Notes: generated by a model not told the origin, from the sequence alone. A stretch of 6,469 bases of DNA from Chloroflexi bacterium RBG_16_64_32 (GCA_001795235.1 MGNZ01000081.1:2253-8721); one strand, 5' to 3'; counted from the stretch's first letter, positions 1 to 5,290 are shown. Numbers and translations: made by a program.

Positions 1-45
1 GCGCGCGCTGAACTCAAGCTACCCGCAAAGCGCCTCTACCTCGAT

Positions 46-1965
46 CTAGCGTGCGGCGGCGGCGCCGGCGGCCGGCGCCATCGTGCCTCGGGCGTAGCGC
101 TGGTAGGCGTTGTAACCATCCCAGCCGATGAAGAGCGCCGCCACGATCAGCAGCACGGCAACGATGATCATTGCCCAGGCGCCGCCGACTGGCAGCGCAC
201 CGAGCTCGGGCTTGGTGGCGATGGTCACGTACAGGTTGCGGGCGGTCACGGCCGTGGCCGCCAGGGTGGTAATGTACATGAAGAGCGTAGGCCACAGGGC
301 GTAGGCCGGGTTGCGCTTCTGTGACTTCAGCCAGACGGTGACCACCAGCAGGCTCAAGGCCGCCATGAGCTGATTGGCGGCACCGAACATCTGCCACAGG
401 TACACCCACGTCCCGGTCAGGACCAGCGCCAGTGTCAGCACCATCGAGAAGATGGTCGAGAAGTTGGCGTTGCGGGCGACGGGGACGGCCTCGCCGACCC
501 ACTCCGTCAGAGTGACGCGCATCACCCGGAAGACGAGCTGGGTGACGGTCAGGACGATGACGACGAAGGCCCCAAAGCCCAGGGCGGTGCCGAAGGGCTC
601 GAAGGCGGTCCCGAAGATCGCGCTGAGCAGCTTGCCGACCCCGGCGGCGAACCGGCCGCCACCTCCGCCTACGCCCACGATCGACACGGCGACGAGCGAC
701 AGCAGCGCCAGCGTGTTCTCCGTGAACATCGCCCCGCCGCCGACCGGAAGCCCGTCGGTCTCATACTCGAGCTGCCGAGCCGTGCCGATGGATCCAAACA
801 GGGCATGCCAGCCGGAGATAGCGCCGCAGGCGATGGTGACGAAGAGCATTGGCCACAGCGGTTGCCAGGCCTTGCCCGCTTCGGCGGCGAACCCGAGGGT
901 CTTGACCGCCGGTAGCACGAAAGTGCCGATGGCAGCGCCGGTCGAGTCCACGGCGCCGATGAGGGGTGCCAGGACCGCCCCCACGGCGCTCAGCCCGATG
1001 GTCAGCAGGGTGATCCAGAAACCGATGTAGTTCACCGGTTGGGCGAACCGCCAGATCGGCAAGTTGGCCCCCAGATACGAGAACACGAACAAGAAGAGAG
1101 TCCAGAAGAGATAACTGGGCATGGTCTTGATCTGACCGGTCTCAGCGTCGTAGGTGGCCGTCGTCGGCCGCACGCCTTCGGCGTTGGGGGCGGGGATGCG
1201 CGGGTCGGCGGCGGTCGGATCGACGGTGCTTAGCGCCTCGATCGGCTTGCCCCCCGTCAGGTTGTTGAAGGCGACGTTGACGCTGACCACCAGTTGGCCG
1301 ACCGGTCCCTGGATCAACTTCCCGTCGGCGTCCGTGTGCCGCCCGTACGGCCCCAGGATCATGGAGGCCAGGGCCACGACGACGACGATGGCGGTCACGA
1401 CGATCAGGTCCATCTTCCAGCGGTAGAGCATCTGGCCGGCCAACAGGCCCATCACGGCCAGCATGAAGATGCCGAAGGGCACGTCGGGCCGGGCCGACAG
1501 GATGGCCGCCAGGATGCCGATGAAGGCCCCGGCGATCAGCAGCAGGTAGAAGAAGATGAACACGAACAGGATCGTCCGTGTGCGCGGGGCGATGAGCTTG
1601 TGCGAGACGGCGCTCAGGCTGTTGCCCTCATTGCGGACGGAGAGCATGATGGCCGAGTAGTCGCTGGCCCAACCGATGAAGCTGACTCCCAGCACCAGCC
1701 ATAGGAGAGCGGGCAGCCAGCCCCACAGATTGGCGGCCGTGATCACGCCCACGATCGGACCGGCGGCGGCGATCGATTTGAAGTGATAGCCGTAAAGAAC
1801 GTTCCGGTTGGTGGGCATGAAATCGACGCCGTCCATGTACATCTTCGCCGGTGTGGCGCGCTTGGCGTCCGACTGGATGACGTTCCGGTCGATGCGCTTG
1901 GCGTAGAAGTTGTAGGCGACGTAGATGACGACGGCGGCGATCACGACGACGTACAATGTATTCAT
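46..1965 (-). CDS. cstA: CstA-family carbon starvation transporter
   Basis: A 639-residue polytopic inner-membrane protein of the carbon starvation CstA family, whose E. coli members CstA and BtsT take up peptides and/or pyruvate. The N-terminus is a membrane helix (about residues 3-20), followed by the family's YMDGVDFMPTN segment (43-53) and the signature GYHFKSIAAAGPIVG (59-73). The second half carries the family-like SGWHALFGSIGTARQLEYE and the conserved stretch after it (PVGGGAMFTENTLALL). Many hydrophobic segments follow, up to an Ala-rich C-terminal tail. A hydrophilic region at about residues 205-285 looks like an extramembrane loop. The length is within the family range (about 500-720). 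The ATG is preceded by GGAGGG with a 5-nt spacer, and the stop is TAG. It lies 89 bp downstream of a CxxC thioredoxin-like gene on the same strand, so co-transcription is likely. The family assignment is firm; the substrate (pyruvate or peptides) is inferred from relatives. Confidence 0.93.
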   Translation of the reverse strand: MNTLYVVVIAAVVIYVAYNFYAKRIDRNVIQSDAKRATPAKMYMDGVDFMPTNRNVLYGYHFKSIAAAGPIVGVITAANLWGWLPALLWLVLGVSFIGWASDYSAIMLSVRNEGNSLSAVSHKLIAPRTRTILFVFIFFYLLLIAGAFIGILAAILSARPDVPFGIFMLAVMGLLAGQMLYRWKMDLIVVTAIVVVVALASMILGPYGRHTDADGKLIQGPVGQLVVSVNVAFNNLTGGKPIEALSTVDPTAADPRIPAPNAEGVRPTTATYDAETGQIKTMPSYLFWTLFLFVFSYLGANLPIWRFAQPVNYIGFWITLLTIGLSAVGAVLAPLIGAVDSTGAAIGTFVLPAVKTLGFAAEAGKAWQPLWPMLFVTIACGAISGWHALFGSIGTARQLEYETDGLPVGGGAMFTENTLALLSLVAVSIVGVGGGGGRFAAGVGKLLSAIFGTAFEPFGTALGFGAFVVIVLTVTQLVFRVMRVTLTEWVGEAVPVARNANFSTIFSMVLTLALVLTGTWVYLWQMFGAANQLMAALSLLVVTVWLKSQKRNPAYALWPTLFMYITTLAATAVTARNLYVTIATKPELGALPVGGAWAMIIVAVLLIVAALFIGWDGYNAYQRYARGTMAPAAGAAAAR

Positions 1966-1970
1966 TGAGT

Positions 1971-1976
1971 CCCTCC
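1971..1976 (-). promoter_or_regulatory. Ribosome binding site of cstA
   Basis: On the minus strand the bases read GGAGGG, followed by ACTCA and then the ATG at 1965. This is a strong Shine-Dalgarno match at 5-nt spacing and fixes the cstA start. It suggests cstA is translated from its own site rather than only by coupling to the upstream gene. Confidence 0.8.
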
Positions 1977-2054
1977 GTGAAGAGCAAATCCCCGATGGTC
2001 AAAGCGGACAGGCCGTCTGGTTCCTGCTCCCACCTCCTCTCGCGGGCGCGGCGA

Positions 2055-2441
2055 TCAAACGTGGGCCGAAACGCCAAGCCGGCGGGCAATCGCCTGATCA
2101 GCGGCGCTGAAGTCCGGGCCGGAAAAGCGTTCCCGGCCATCCACGATCACGGCCGGGAACGAGCGCAGGCGGTAGCGAGCTGCCTTGAGAAAACCCTCGA
2201 TGGAGGCGGCGTCGATGACCTTGACGATCAGGTCCTCCCCGTGACGGGCGAAGAGCCGGCGCACCCAGTCCGAGACCGCCTGATACTCGCGGGCCACGTC
2301 CTCCGGCAAACTCGAGTTCAACTGCTCGGCGCGGATATTCCGGCTAAAGCCGGTCTGATTCCAGACGATCTCACAATGCGTGCAGTGATAGAAGGCGGTG
2401 GGCGCGTAAGCGATGATGTCGAGCTGGACCGGGTTGTGCAT
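2055..2441 (-). CDS. Thioredoxin-fold CxxC protein linked to cstA
   Basis: A 128-residue soluble protein with no signal peptide. From the chosen ATG it starts with a hydrophobic strand (VQLDIIAY, residues 5-12), followed by a CTHC motif at 20-23. A charged helical insertion follows (about 24-70), then a second strand LIVKVIDA (71-78). The segment SFPAVIVDG (95-102) has a Pro in the cis-Pro position, and a C-terminal helix closes the protein. This order is that of a thioredoxin fold, with a dithiol or metal-binding CxxC in the usual place. A redox or metal role is inferred. I do not recognise a named gene. The ATG at 2441 has AGGGG 7 nt upstream and begins right at the first strand. A longer GTG start at 2504 would add 21 residues and would overlap the end of a small upstream ORF (GTGA overlap), so it cannot be excluded. 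It lies 89 bp upstream of cstA in the same direction, and a redox or accessory role for the transporter is possible. Confidence 0.78.
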   Translation of the reverse strand: MHNPVQLDIIAYAPTAFYHCTHCEIVWNQTGFSRNIRAEQLNSSLPEDVAREYQAVSDWVRRLFARHGEDLIVKVIDAASIEGFLKAARYRLRSFPAVIVDGRERFSGPDFSAADQAIARRLGVSAHV

Positions 2442-2448
2442 GGCGGAT

Positions 2449-2453
2449 CCCCT
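2449..2453 (-). promoter_or_regulatory. Ribosome binding site supporting the 2441 start
   Basis: The minus strand reads AGGGG, then ATCCGCC, then ATG. The 7-nt spacing is good. This site is the main reason to prefer the shorter start of the thioredoxin-like gene over the GTG at 2504. Confidence 0.5.
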
Positions 2454-2461
2454 AATCGGAA

Positions 2462-2497
2462 TCACGCTCGGCTTGCAACAGAGCCTGGCCGGAGCAT
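2462..2497 (-). CDS. Possible 11-codon leader mini-ORF
   Basis: The best Shine-Dalgarno sequence in the leader, AAGGAG (2504-2509), lies 6 nt upstream of an ATG at 2497. That ATG opens an 11-codon frame (MLRPGSVASRA) ending in TGA at 2462, which is 20 nt before the ATG of the thioredoxin-like gene. It could be a leader peptide that couples or gates translation of the next gene. It is equally possible that the AAGGAG serves no start, or is simply the end of the upstream small ORF. The peptide resembles no known attenuator: there is no run of one amino acid and no following terminator. Confidence 0.18.
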   Translation of the reverse strand: MLRPGSVASRA

Positions 2498-2500
2498 CGG

Positions 2501-2662
2501 TCACTCCTTGCCTTCTACAACCCGTGGCCGCGCGTGCCGTTGCGGGCCAGGCAACCAGAATGTCAGGTCGGCGAACAGCGCTCCGGGAAGGCCTCCCAGG
2601 GCCGATTCTTGGCGAAGGGGAAAGCGCCGGGCCGCGGATTCCACGACCGCGGCCTCAGCCAT
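2501..2662 (-). CDS. Possible 53-residue ORF in the cstA operon leader
   Basis: An ATG at 2662, about 38 nt after the predicted transcription start, opens a 53-codon frame. Its TGA overlaps the alternative GTG (2504) of the thioredoxin-like gene in a GTGA arrangement typical of translational coupling. The product begins MAEAAVVESAARRF, has a hydrophobic centre (ALGGLPGALFADLTFWLPG, about residues 21-39) and ends basic to acidic (RHARPRVVEGKE). About 69% of third codon positions are G or C, which is compatible with coding in this genome but not decisive. No clear ribosome binding site precedes the ATG. It does not show the GMPDY or RARQ-type motifs of YbdD/YjiX, the small protein that usually accompanies CstA. 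It may be a real small gene, or leader RNA that happens to be open. Confidence 0.33.
   Translation of the reverse strand: MAEAAVVESAARRFPLRQESALGGLPGALFADLTFWLPGPQRHARPRVVEGKE
2630..2654 (-). promoter_or_regulatory. GC-rich hairpin in the operon leader
   Basis: GGCCGCGG and CCGCGGCC form a perfect 8-bp stem around a 9-nt loop. It would fold in the leader RNA about 45 nt after the predicted transcription start, within the first codons of the 53-codon ORF. There is no following T tract, so it is not a simple terminator. A role in translation or mRNA stability is possible but unproven. Confidence 0.35.
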
Positions 2663-2706
2663 GCCCAGGATTTTCTGATGTGCTGAGGGCGAGCCCGGGT
2701 ACCCTC

Positions 2707-2735
2707 ACTCTAGGTCAGGTCTGCACACCCGTCAA
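2707..2735 (-). promoter_or_regulatory. Sigma70-like promoter of the Trx-like/cstA operon
   Basis: On the minus strand TTGACG (2730-2735, 5 of 6 to TTGACA) is followed by exactly 17 bp and then TAGAGT (2707-2712, 4 of 6 to TATAAT). Transcription would start near 2700, giving a leader of about 260 nt before the ATG at 2441. It is the only good promoter match seen upstream of the two-gene operon. The surrounding AT-richer patch (2730-2755) fits a promoter region. Confidence 0.5.
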
Positions 2736-3103
2736 CATTGAGAAGAATATCACAAGTGGGCCGAGGAGGTCGATTCCGGCTTTTTCACCGTCTCACGGAT
2801 GCAGGCGGCGCTTAAGTGCAGGATGTCAGTTGTCCGCAGGGTGGGGAACCAGGGGATCGAGGCCAGCCTGAGGGCGCCACGGGAAAGGCGCGAAAACCCG
2901 CCTCATCCGTCGGCGCGCCGGGCAAGCCGGCCCGGCGGCGTGCTGGGAGACATGATCCCGCTGGGTGTGGGAGCCACGGCGACTCTCGCCACGCCGATCT
3001 CCAGGACGCCCAGATGTGTTACCTATGTCTCCGCACACCTGTTACCCATCTCTCCAGTCGATACCCAGGGGGATGGCAAGGGTGGCGGTGGATCGTCTCG
3101 GAC
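2736..3103. other. Stretch without a convincing gene
   Basis: No frame here has a plausible start, ribosome binding site and recognisable product together. The plus-strand frames that cross it are open mainly because they run antisense to the acetyltransferase gene. A 70-codon minus-strand frame (2826-3038) is rich in Arg, Pro and Gly and looks non-coding. A GC hairpin lies at 2916-2937 (8-bp stem CGCCGGGC/GCCCGGCG, 6-nt loop, no T tract). It may help end transcription from the acetyltransferase gene. The right end holds the insertion-sequence-like repeats described separately. Confidence 0.6.
3017..3055. repeat. Two direct repeats resembling an insertion-sequence end
   Basis: TGTTACCTATGTCTCC (3017-3032) is repeated as TGTTACCCATCTCTCC (3040-3055), 14 of 16 identical at a 23-bp period, separated by GCACACC. 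From memory, tandem TGTTACCTATGTCTCC units of this kind occur at the ends of IS481-type elements. No transposase and no matching second end is present in this window, so it would be a relic or solo end. It lies 49 bp downstream of the stop codon of the acetyltransferase gene. The repeat itself is plainly visible; the family link is inference. Confidence 0.5.
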
Positions 3104-4237
3104 CTACAGTCCCCGCCGAAACAGCCGGTGCGTCTTGTAGAAGTCGACGCCGAACGCCCGCAGTTCGCGCAGCATGGGGAGGTTCTCGGAGCCGATCTGC
3201 ACCAGGTCGGCATGGCGGAACCCGCCTTCCCTCACGCTCTTGTACATCTCGCTGAAAAGCAGCGCCGTGCCTCCCAGCCCGCGATATCCCTCGGCGATCC
3301 CGGCCCCGTTGATGTTGACCCACGGCGTGCGGCGCAGCTCTCGCAGCCACAAGGCCCATCCCACCGGCCACATCCGTCCGGAGGTCTGCTGAATCGCCCG
3401 CGAGATATCCGGGTACGCAAACAGGAACCCGACCGGCGTCTCGTCCTTGTAGAGAATCTTGATCAAACGCGGATCGGCGAAGGCCACCATTTGCCGGGCG
3501 ACGGCCTCGATCTCCTCTGCGGTGAGCGGAACATTGCCGCTGGTTCCGCCGAGAGATTGATTGTAGAGGTCCCCCAGCACCGGGGCGAGCTGCATCAAGT
3601 CCTTGCGCGACCGGAATCGTCCCACGCGGAGTCCCCGCCGTTCCATTACCCGCGCCGCCACCTCATGGATCCGATCGGGGATCCGGACCTGGGGGCCGAG
3701 ATAGCCCGAGAGGATGTCGCCCGAGGCTTCGAAGCCCACACTGAGCAGCAGGCTCTCGTAGTAGGCAAGGTGATAGGGGATCCCGAAGGCCGGCCGGTGT
3801 TCGAAGCCTCGGACCAGCAGTCCCAAACCATCCATCGCCGTGAACCCTTGCGGCCCCTGGATCGTAGTGAGACCTCGGCTGCGAGCCCAGGCGAAACCGG
3901 AAGCGAACAGGGCCTCGGCCGCCGGTGGATCGTCTTCGCATTCGAACAGGCTGAAGAACGCCATTGCGGCGTGGTTGAAGCGGTTGTAGTTGGCGTTGTC
4001 GAGGACGGCCAATCGTCCCACCGGACGTCCGTCGCGCCGCGCCAGGAGCAGGGCCGCCGACGAGTGCCGGAAGAAAGGATTGCGCCCGGGGTCGATCTGC
4101 CTGCGCGCCTCGCTTCGAATAGGGGGAACCCAGACGGGGATGGAACGGTACAGCGAGGTAGGCAGATCGAGGAAGGCGCGGGTCGAGGCGTTGCGCCCAG
4201 GCTGGACGTGCTCGACGTCGATCATGTCAGCTGCCAC
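3104..4237 (-). CDS. GNAT-superfamily acyltransferase-like protein, two-lobed
   Basis: A 377-residue soluble protein of a widespread uncharacterised GNAT-like family. The N-terminal lobe has the characteristic PVWVPPIRSE...DPGRNPFFRHSSAALLLARRDGRPVGRLAVLDN (about 34-81), then FFSLFECEDD (94-103), a helix WARSRGLTTIQGPQGF (117-132) and GLLVRGFEHRPAFGIPYH. The C-terminal lobe holds a second GNAT-like unit: VGFLFAYPD (269-277), NINGAGIAEGYRGLGGTALLF (308-328) with a near-match to the acetyl-CoA loop (R-x-x-G-x-T instead of G/A), and a closing FYKTHRLFRR. The substrate is unknown; an acyl-CoA or aminoacyl transfer role is inferred from the fold. The GTG at 4237 is the longest start. An ATG at 4225 (fifth residue) lies 1 nt after the stop of a possible small upstream ORF and is equally plausible, and neither has a clear ribosome binding site. 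The stop is TAG. It is divergent from the Thr-rich protein gene. Confidence 0.85.
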   Translation of the reverse strand: MAADMIDVEHVQPGRNASTRAFLDLPTSLYRSIPVWVPPIRSEARRQIDPGRNPFFRHSSAALLLARRDGRPVGRLAVLDNANYNRFNHAAMAFFSLFECEDDPPAAEALFASGFAWARSRGLTTIQGPQGFTAMDGLGLLVRGFEHRPAFGIPYHLAYYESLLLSVGFEASGDILSGYLGPQVRIPDRIHEVAARVMERRGLRVGRFRSRKDLMQLAPVLGDLYNQSLGGTSGNVPLTAEEIEAVARQMVAFADPRLIKILYKDETPVGFLFAYPDISRAIQQTSGRMWPVGWALWLRELRRTPWVNINGAGIAEGYRGLGGTALLFSEMYKSVREGGFRHADLVQIGSENLPMLRELRAFGVDFYKTHRLFRRGL

Positions 4238-4370
4238 AGGACCAGGACAAGGCCGTAGCCGCCACCAGAACCGCTGCCGACCACAGGACGGAGCTCCAGC
4301 CGTCCCGCCCTCGGCGGACCTGCGGAGCTTGCGTTCTCACCGGCAGCCGCGCGGCGTCGGCGGTGTCCAC
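4227..4370 (-). CDS. Possible 47-residue single-pass membrane peptide
   Basis: A GTG at 4370 opens a 47-codon frame, and an in-frame TAG just upstream limits it to this start. The product has a polar N-terminus with a basic cluster (QVRRGRDG, about residues 17-24), one hydrophobic helix (SVLWSAAVLVAATALSW, about 27-43) and a Cys near the end. This is the shape of a small membrane protein with its N-terminus inside. About 83% of third codon positions are G or C, higher than expected for chance frames. Its TGA precedes the alternative ATG of the acetyltransferase gene by 1 nt and overlaps the GTG start by 11 bp, suggesting translational coupling. Only a GAGG very close to the GTG could serve as a ribosome binding site. 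No family is recognised. Confidence 0.33.
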   Translation of the reverse strand: MDTADAARLPVRTQAPQVRRGRDGWSSVLWSAAVLVAATALSWSCGS

Positions 4371-4440
4371 GCCTCGAGTCTATCCCAACCTTGTGCGGTG
4401 GCGTGCCCCGGTGCCCGCCGGCCCGCCACCGGGGGCCTGC

Positions 4441-4469
4441 TTGTCGCTCGCATGTGAACCTGCTATGAT
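4441..4469 (+). promoter_or_regulatory. Extended -10 sigma70-like promoter
   Basis: TTGTCG (4441-4446, 4 of 6 to TTGACA) is followed by 17 bp and TATGAT (4464-4469, 5 of 6 to TATAAT). TGC stands directly before the -10 box, as in an extended -10 promoter. Transcription would start near 4476, just before the inverted-repeat element. It faces the Thr/Pro-rich protein gene and is divergent from the acetyltransferase gene. Confidence 0.6.
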
Positions 4470-4480
4470 GCGCGCCTCTA

Positions 4481-4670
4481 CAGTCCCGTTTCAGAAGGTC
4501 GATGATGAAGCCGTTGGCTTCTTCCCGAATATGGGGCGATCACTGGCGGGCCTCGCTAAAGGGACGCACGCCGGGCGGGAGCACAGCACGGCGAAATCTC
4601 GATGGGATGCTTCTTCGAGGCGGAAGACCTGGCAGACCCAGTTATTCAAAGGACCTCTGAAACGGGACAC
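4481..4670. mobile_element. 190-bp MITE-like element with inverted-repeat ends
   Basis: The left end carries GTCCCGTTTCAGA (4483-4495) and the right end its exact complement TCTGAAACGGGAC (4656-4668). The match continues inward as GGTC (4497-4500) with GACC (4652-4655) after a one-base bulge. The outermost two bases differ (CA on the left, GT when the right end is read inward). TA stands immediately outside each end (4479-4480 and 4671-4672), the target duplication expected of IS630/Tc1-mariner-type elements. The inside has no transposase. It holds a small hairpin GAAGCC-GTT-GGCTTC (4507-4521) and another at 4598-4619 (CTCGA/TCGAG). Alternatively the same pairing could be the closing stem of a roughly 190-nt structured RNA made from the promoter just upstream. 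I cannot separate the two from one copy. Confidence 0.42.
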
Positions 4671-4686
4671 TAGGTCGAACGGCCCC

Positions 4687-5061
4687 ATGCGTCGCAGCCA
4701 TCGAACCCTGTACGTGTTCCTGGGGGCGATCATCGTCGCCACGATCCCCTGCTACTGCGCCGGCTACGTGGCAATTCGCAACGCCCCGGGAGAGGCGACG
4801 GCGACGCCGTCCGCGACCGCCACAGTCCCACCGCCGAGTCCGACGGTGTTCGTCACGTTCCCGGCCACCGCCCCGCCCACCGAGACGACCGCGCCGGGGA
4901 CGGCCAGCCCGACTTTTTCCCCGCCAACCGCCACGCAGACCTTCACGCCCTTCCCGACCTCGACCTTCACGCCGACGATCACCGACACGTCGACGCTGAC
5001 CCCCAGCGCAACTGCATCGAACACCGCGGAGCCGACCGCGACCGAGACGCCGACAGCTTAG
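4687..5061 (+). CDS. Membrane-anchored Thr/Pro-rich surface protein
   Basis: The product is 124 residues. A basic start (MRRSHR) precedes one hydrophobic helix (LYVFLGAIIVATIPCYCAGYVAI, about residues 8-30), best read as an uncleaved anchor or signal peptide; TIPC is a poor lipobox. The remaining 94 residues are an extended low-complexity tail in which about 30 are Thr, the rest mostly Pro, Ala and Ser, often alternating (for example TSTFTPTITDTSTLTP). Such tails form unfolded, probably O-glycosylated stalks on the outside of Chloroflexota cells. Here no folded head domain follows, so the protein is a stalk alone. The frame is open upstream to 4363, but that part crosses the inverted-repeat element. 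The ATG at 4687 begins the membrane helix and is preferred, although only a weak AGGT lies upstream. The stop is TAG. Function unknown. Confidence 0.7.
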   Translation: MRRSHRTLYVFLGAIIVATIPCYCAGYVAIRNAPGEATATPSATATVPPPSPTVFVTFPATAPPTETTAPGTASPTFSPPTATQTFTPFPTSTFTPTITDTSTLTPSATASNTAEPTATETPTA

Positions 5062-5071
5062 TATAGAAAAC

Positions 5072-5125
5072 CGGCGCGCTGAGCGTAGTCCCTCCCTCCG
5101 CTCGGGATGATATCGAAGCGCGCCG
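5072..5125. repeat. Nested inverted repeat downstream of the Thr-rich gene
   Basis: CGGCGCGCT (5072-5080) pairs with AGCGCGCCG (5117-5125). Directly inside, GAGCG (5081-5085) pairs with CGCTC (5099-5103). It begins 10 bp after the TAG of the Thr-rich gene and could act as a terminator or transcript-end stabiliser, though no T tract follows. Confidence 0.5.
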
Positions 5126-5145
5126 TGCGATGAGGAAGGACGCAC

Positions 5146-5194
5146 GCATCCTTCGACGGAGCCCGCCCCGAGCGAAGGCGAGGGCTCAGGATGC
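5146..5194. repeat. Long imperfect hairpin, probable dispersed repeat
   Basis: GCATCCT (5146-5152) pairs with AGGATGC (5188-5194), and inside it GAGCCC (5159-5164) pairs with GGGCTC (5182-5187), with a bulge of TCGACG on the left side. Sequences of the CCTTCGAC...CTCAGGATG type are commonly scattered between genes in Chloroflexota and similar genomes (from memory). It lies between two convergent genes. Confidence 0.45.
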
Positions 5195-5226
5195 CTGCGA
5201 CTTCCTCGACAGCCATTACAGAGAAC

Positions 5227-5257
5227 CGTAGGGGCGGGTCTGAGACCCGCCCCTACG
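5227..5257. repeat. 31-bp near-perfect palindrome, possible bidirectional terminator
   Basis: CGTAGGGGCGGGTCT (5227-5241) and AGACCCGCCCCTACG (5243-5257) are exact complements around a single G. As RNA either strand folds into a stem of at least 12 bp with a small loop. It sits 33 bp after the stop of the dehydratase gene and also downstream of the Thr-rich gene, so it could end transcription from both sides. No T tract follows on either strand. The GTAGGGGCGGGT core is known to me as a dispersed intergenic palindrome in several GC-rich lineages. Confidence 0.6.
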
Positions 5258-5290
5258 CATGATGCGAAGCACGCGAAGTCGAACGGCGCC

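Noticed and set aside
374..1030. A 218-codon plus-strand frame opposite cstA
   Set aside because: Low-complexity Thr/Pro/Ser composition mirrors codons of the membrane helices on the other strand; cstA is certain.
1628..2140. A 170-codon minus-strand frame bridging cstA and the thioredoxin-like gene
   Set aside because: It overlaps both genes in another frame and is Arg-rich with no domain; it is a shadow of the two real genes.
2684..2707. Stem-loop TGAGGG/CCCTCA as a terminator
   Set aside because: Only a 6-bp stem with a 12-nt loop and no T tract, and it overlaps the predicted promoter -10 region and transcription start.
2826..3038. A 70-codon minus-strand frame starting inside the insertion-sequence-like repeat
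   Set aside because: Arg/Gly/Pro-rich with no recognisable transposase motif and no ribosome binding site.
2816..4258. A 480-codon open frame on the plus strand opposite the acetyltransferase gene
   Set aside because: It is longer than the sense gene but has the Arg/Pro/Gln/His-rich, domain-free composition of an antisense shadow in GC-rich DNA, and it has no ribosome binding site. The minus-strand frame has clear GNAT-family motifs.
4501..4650. Cobalamin riboswitch, suggested by GGAAGACCTGGC near 4622
   Set aside because: That stretch resembles the 3' part of the cobalamin consensus, but the required upstream core (GGTGAAA...CCCGC-ACTGT in order) is not present.
4363..4686. N-terminal extension of the Thr-rich protein to an upstream ATG
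   Set aside because: The extension would cross the promoter and the inverted-repeat element and would bury the membrane helix inside the protein. The ATG at 4687 gives a normal signal-anchor start.
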